DNA from: Auriscalpium vulgare
Taxonomy: Eukaryota; Basidiomycota; Agaricomycetes; Russulales; Auriscalpiaceae
NCBI GenBank assembly: GCA_019915015.1
Contig: JAHBBC010000056.1
Span: 1 to 64,000 of the forward strand
Direction of reading: 5' to 3'
DNA length: 64,000 nucleotides
Part shown: piece by piece, positions 63,838 to 64,000 of the stretch
Layout of the letters: each line of letters opens with the position of its first letter
Numbering within the stretch: position 1 is the stretch's first letter
Translations under genes and position numbers: made by a program
The notes under the pieces: model-generated
The model's database searches: none
Seen by the model: only the letters and a program-made list of their open reading frames with translations
What the model was told of the DNA's origin: nothing

Positions 63838-64000
63838 TCACGCCTGCTTCGCCTGGCGGGCACGCTTGCGCTGGCGAGGCGTGCAATCCGCAGGCGCCGG
63901 GTTCGACAGCGCGGCCTCCGAAAGTCTGAGGGATGAAGTGAGCTAAGAGGCGGCAGAGATATGCAAAGAAGGGCGCACGAAGACGGGTTCGTCATCTCGA
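63838..64000 (-). CDS. paralogue family A protein, right copy, cut by window end
   Basis: Last exon 63925-63838 (basic tail RQRKRARQAKQA) and the 3' end of the preceding exon (64000-63979) of the copy of the gene at 11634-12504. The rest lies beyond the window. Confidence 0.6.

Larger units (their letters stand above)
57437..64000 (+). repeat. direct segmental duplication of 5251-11796
   Basis: The whole segment to the window end repeats 5251-11796 in the same orientation, about 52.2 kb away. From about 60190 on it differs by only a few substitutions. Between 57437 and 60100 it has many one-base deletions relative to the left copy and a 40-bp tandem duplication at about 58340-58395. Confidence 0.95.

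Overview
This window is a chromosome end, almost certainly from an Agaricomycete (mushroom-forming basidiomycete). It opens with a telomeric tract of CCCTAAA units. Genes have short introns (about 48-64 bp). The gene content is typical of that group: Coprina-type Penelope-like retroelements at the telomere, Plavaka transposase remnants, a TET/JBP dioxygenase gene, a CxC5 (KDZ-associated) gene, expanded SNF2-like helicases and F-box-like proteins. No rRNA, tRNA or CRISPR was recognised.

Layout. (1) 1-5250: telomere, then three head-to-tail 5'-truncated Coprina-like copies separated by telomeric tracts; each carries a well-formed hammerhead ribozyme near its 3' end. (2) 5251-12504: a telomere-healed break inside a Plavaka transposon, then a TET/JBP dioxygenase, a Pro/Ala-rich unknown gene and one member of a small unknown paralogue family. 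(3) 12600-32408: a zinc-finger protein, two paralogous SNF2-like helicases (minus strand), a large unknown protein divergently paired with the first helicase, a second member of the unknown family, and a CxC5 gene. (4) 33247-44563: F-box-like genes, a kinase-like remnant and a small unknown gene. (5) 46384-57050: a minisatellite of about 112-bp units split by a 3.9-kb decayed hAT transposon with an exact 8-bp target duplication. (6) 57437-64000: a direct second copy of 5251-11796 (Plavaka remnant, TET, unknown genes).

The most unusual structure is a short palindrome, GTCCGTC-N3-GACGGAC, present in more than 35 perfect or one-mismatch copies outside the minisatellite. It lies in intergenic DNA, in the same intron of both helicase paralogues, and at the core of several tandem arrays whose other sequence is unrelated. 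Its arms are nearly invariant while the central triplet varies freely. I know of no named element that fits it.

The pieces suggest a subtelomere shaped by breakage, telomere healing, retroelement addition, segmental duplication and transposon decay. Caution: parts of the right-hand duplicate and the minisatellite show many single-base indels in short runs, so assembly or consensus error cannot be excluded there.
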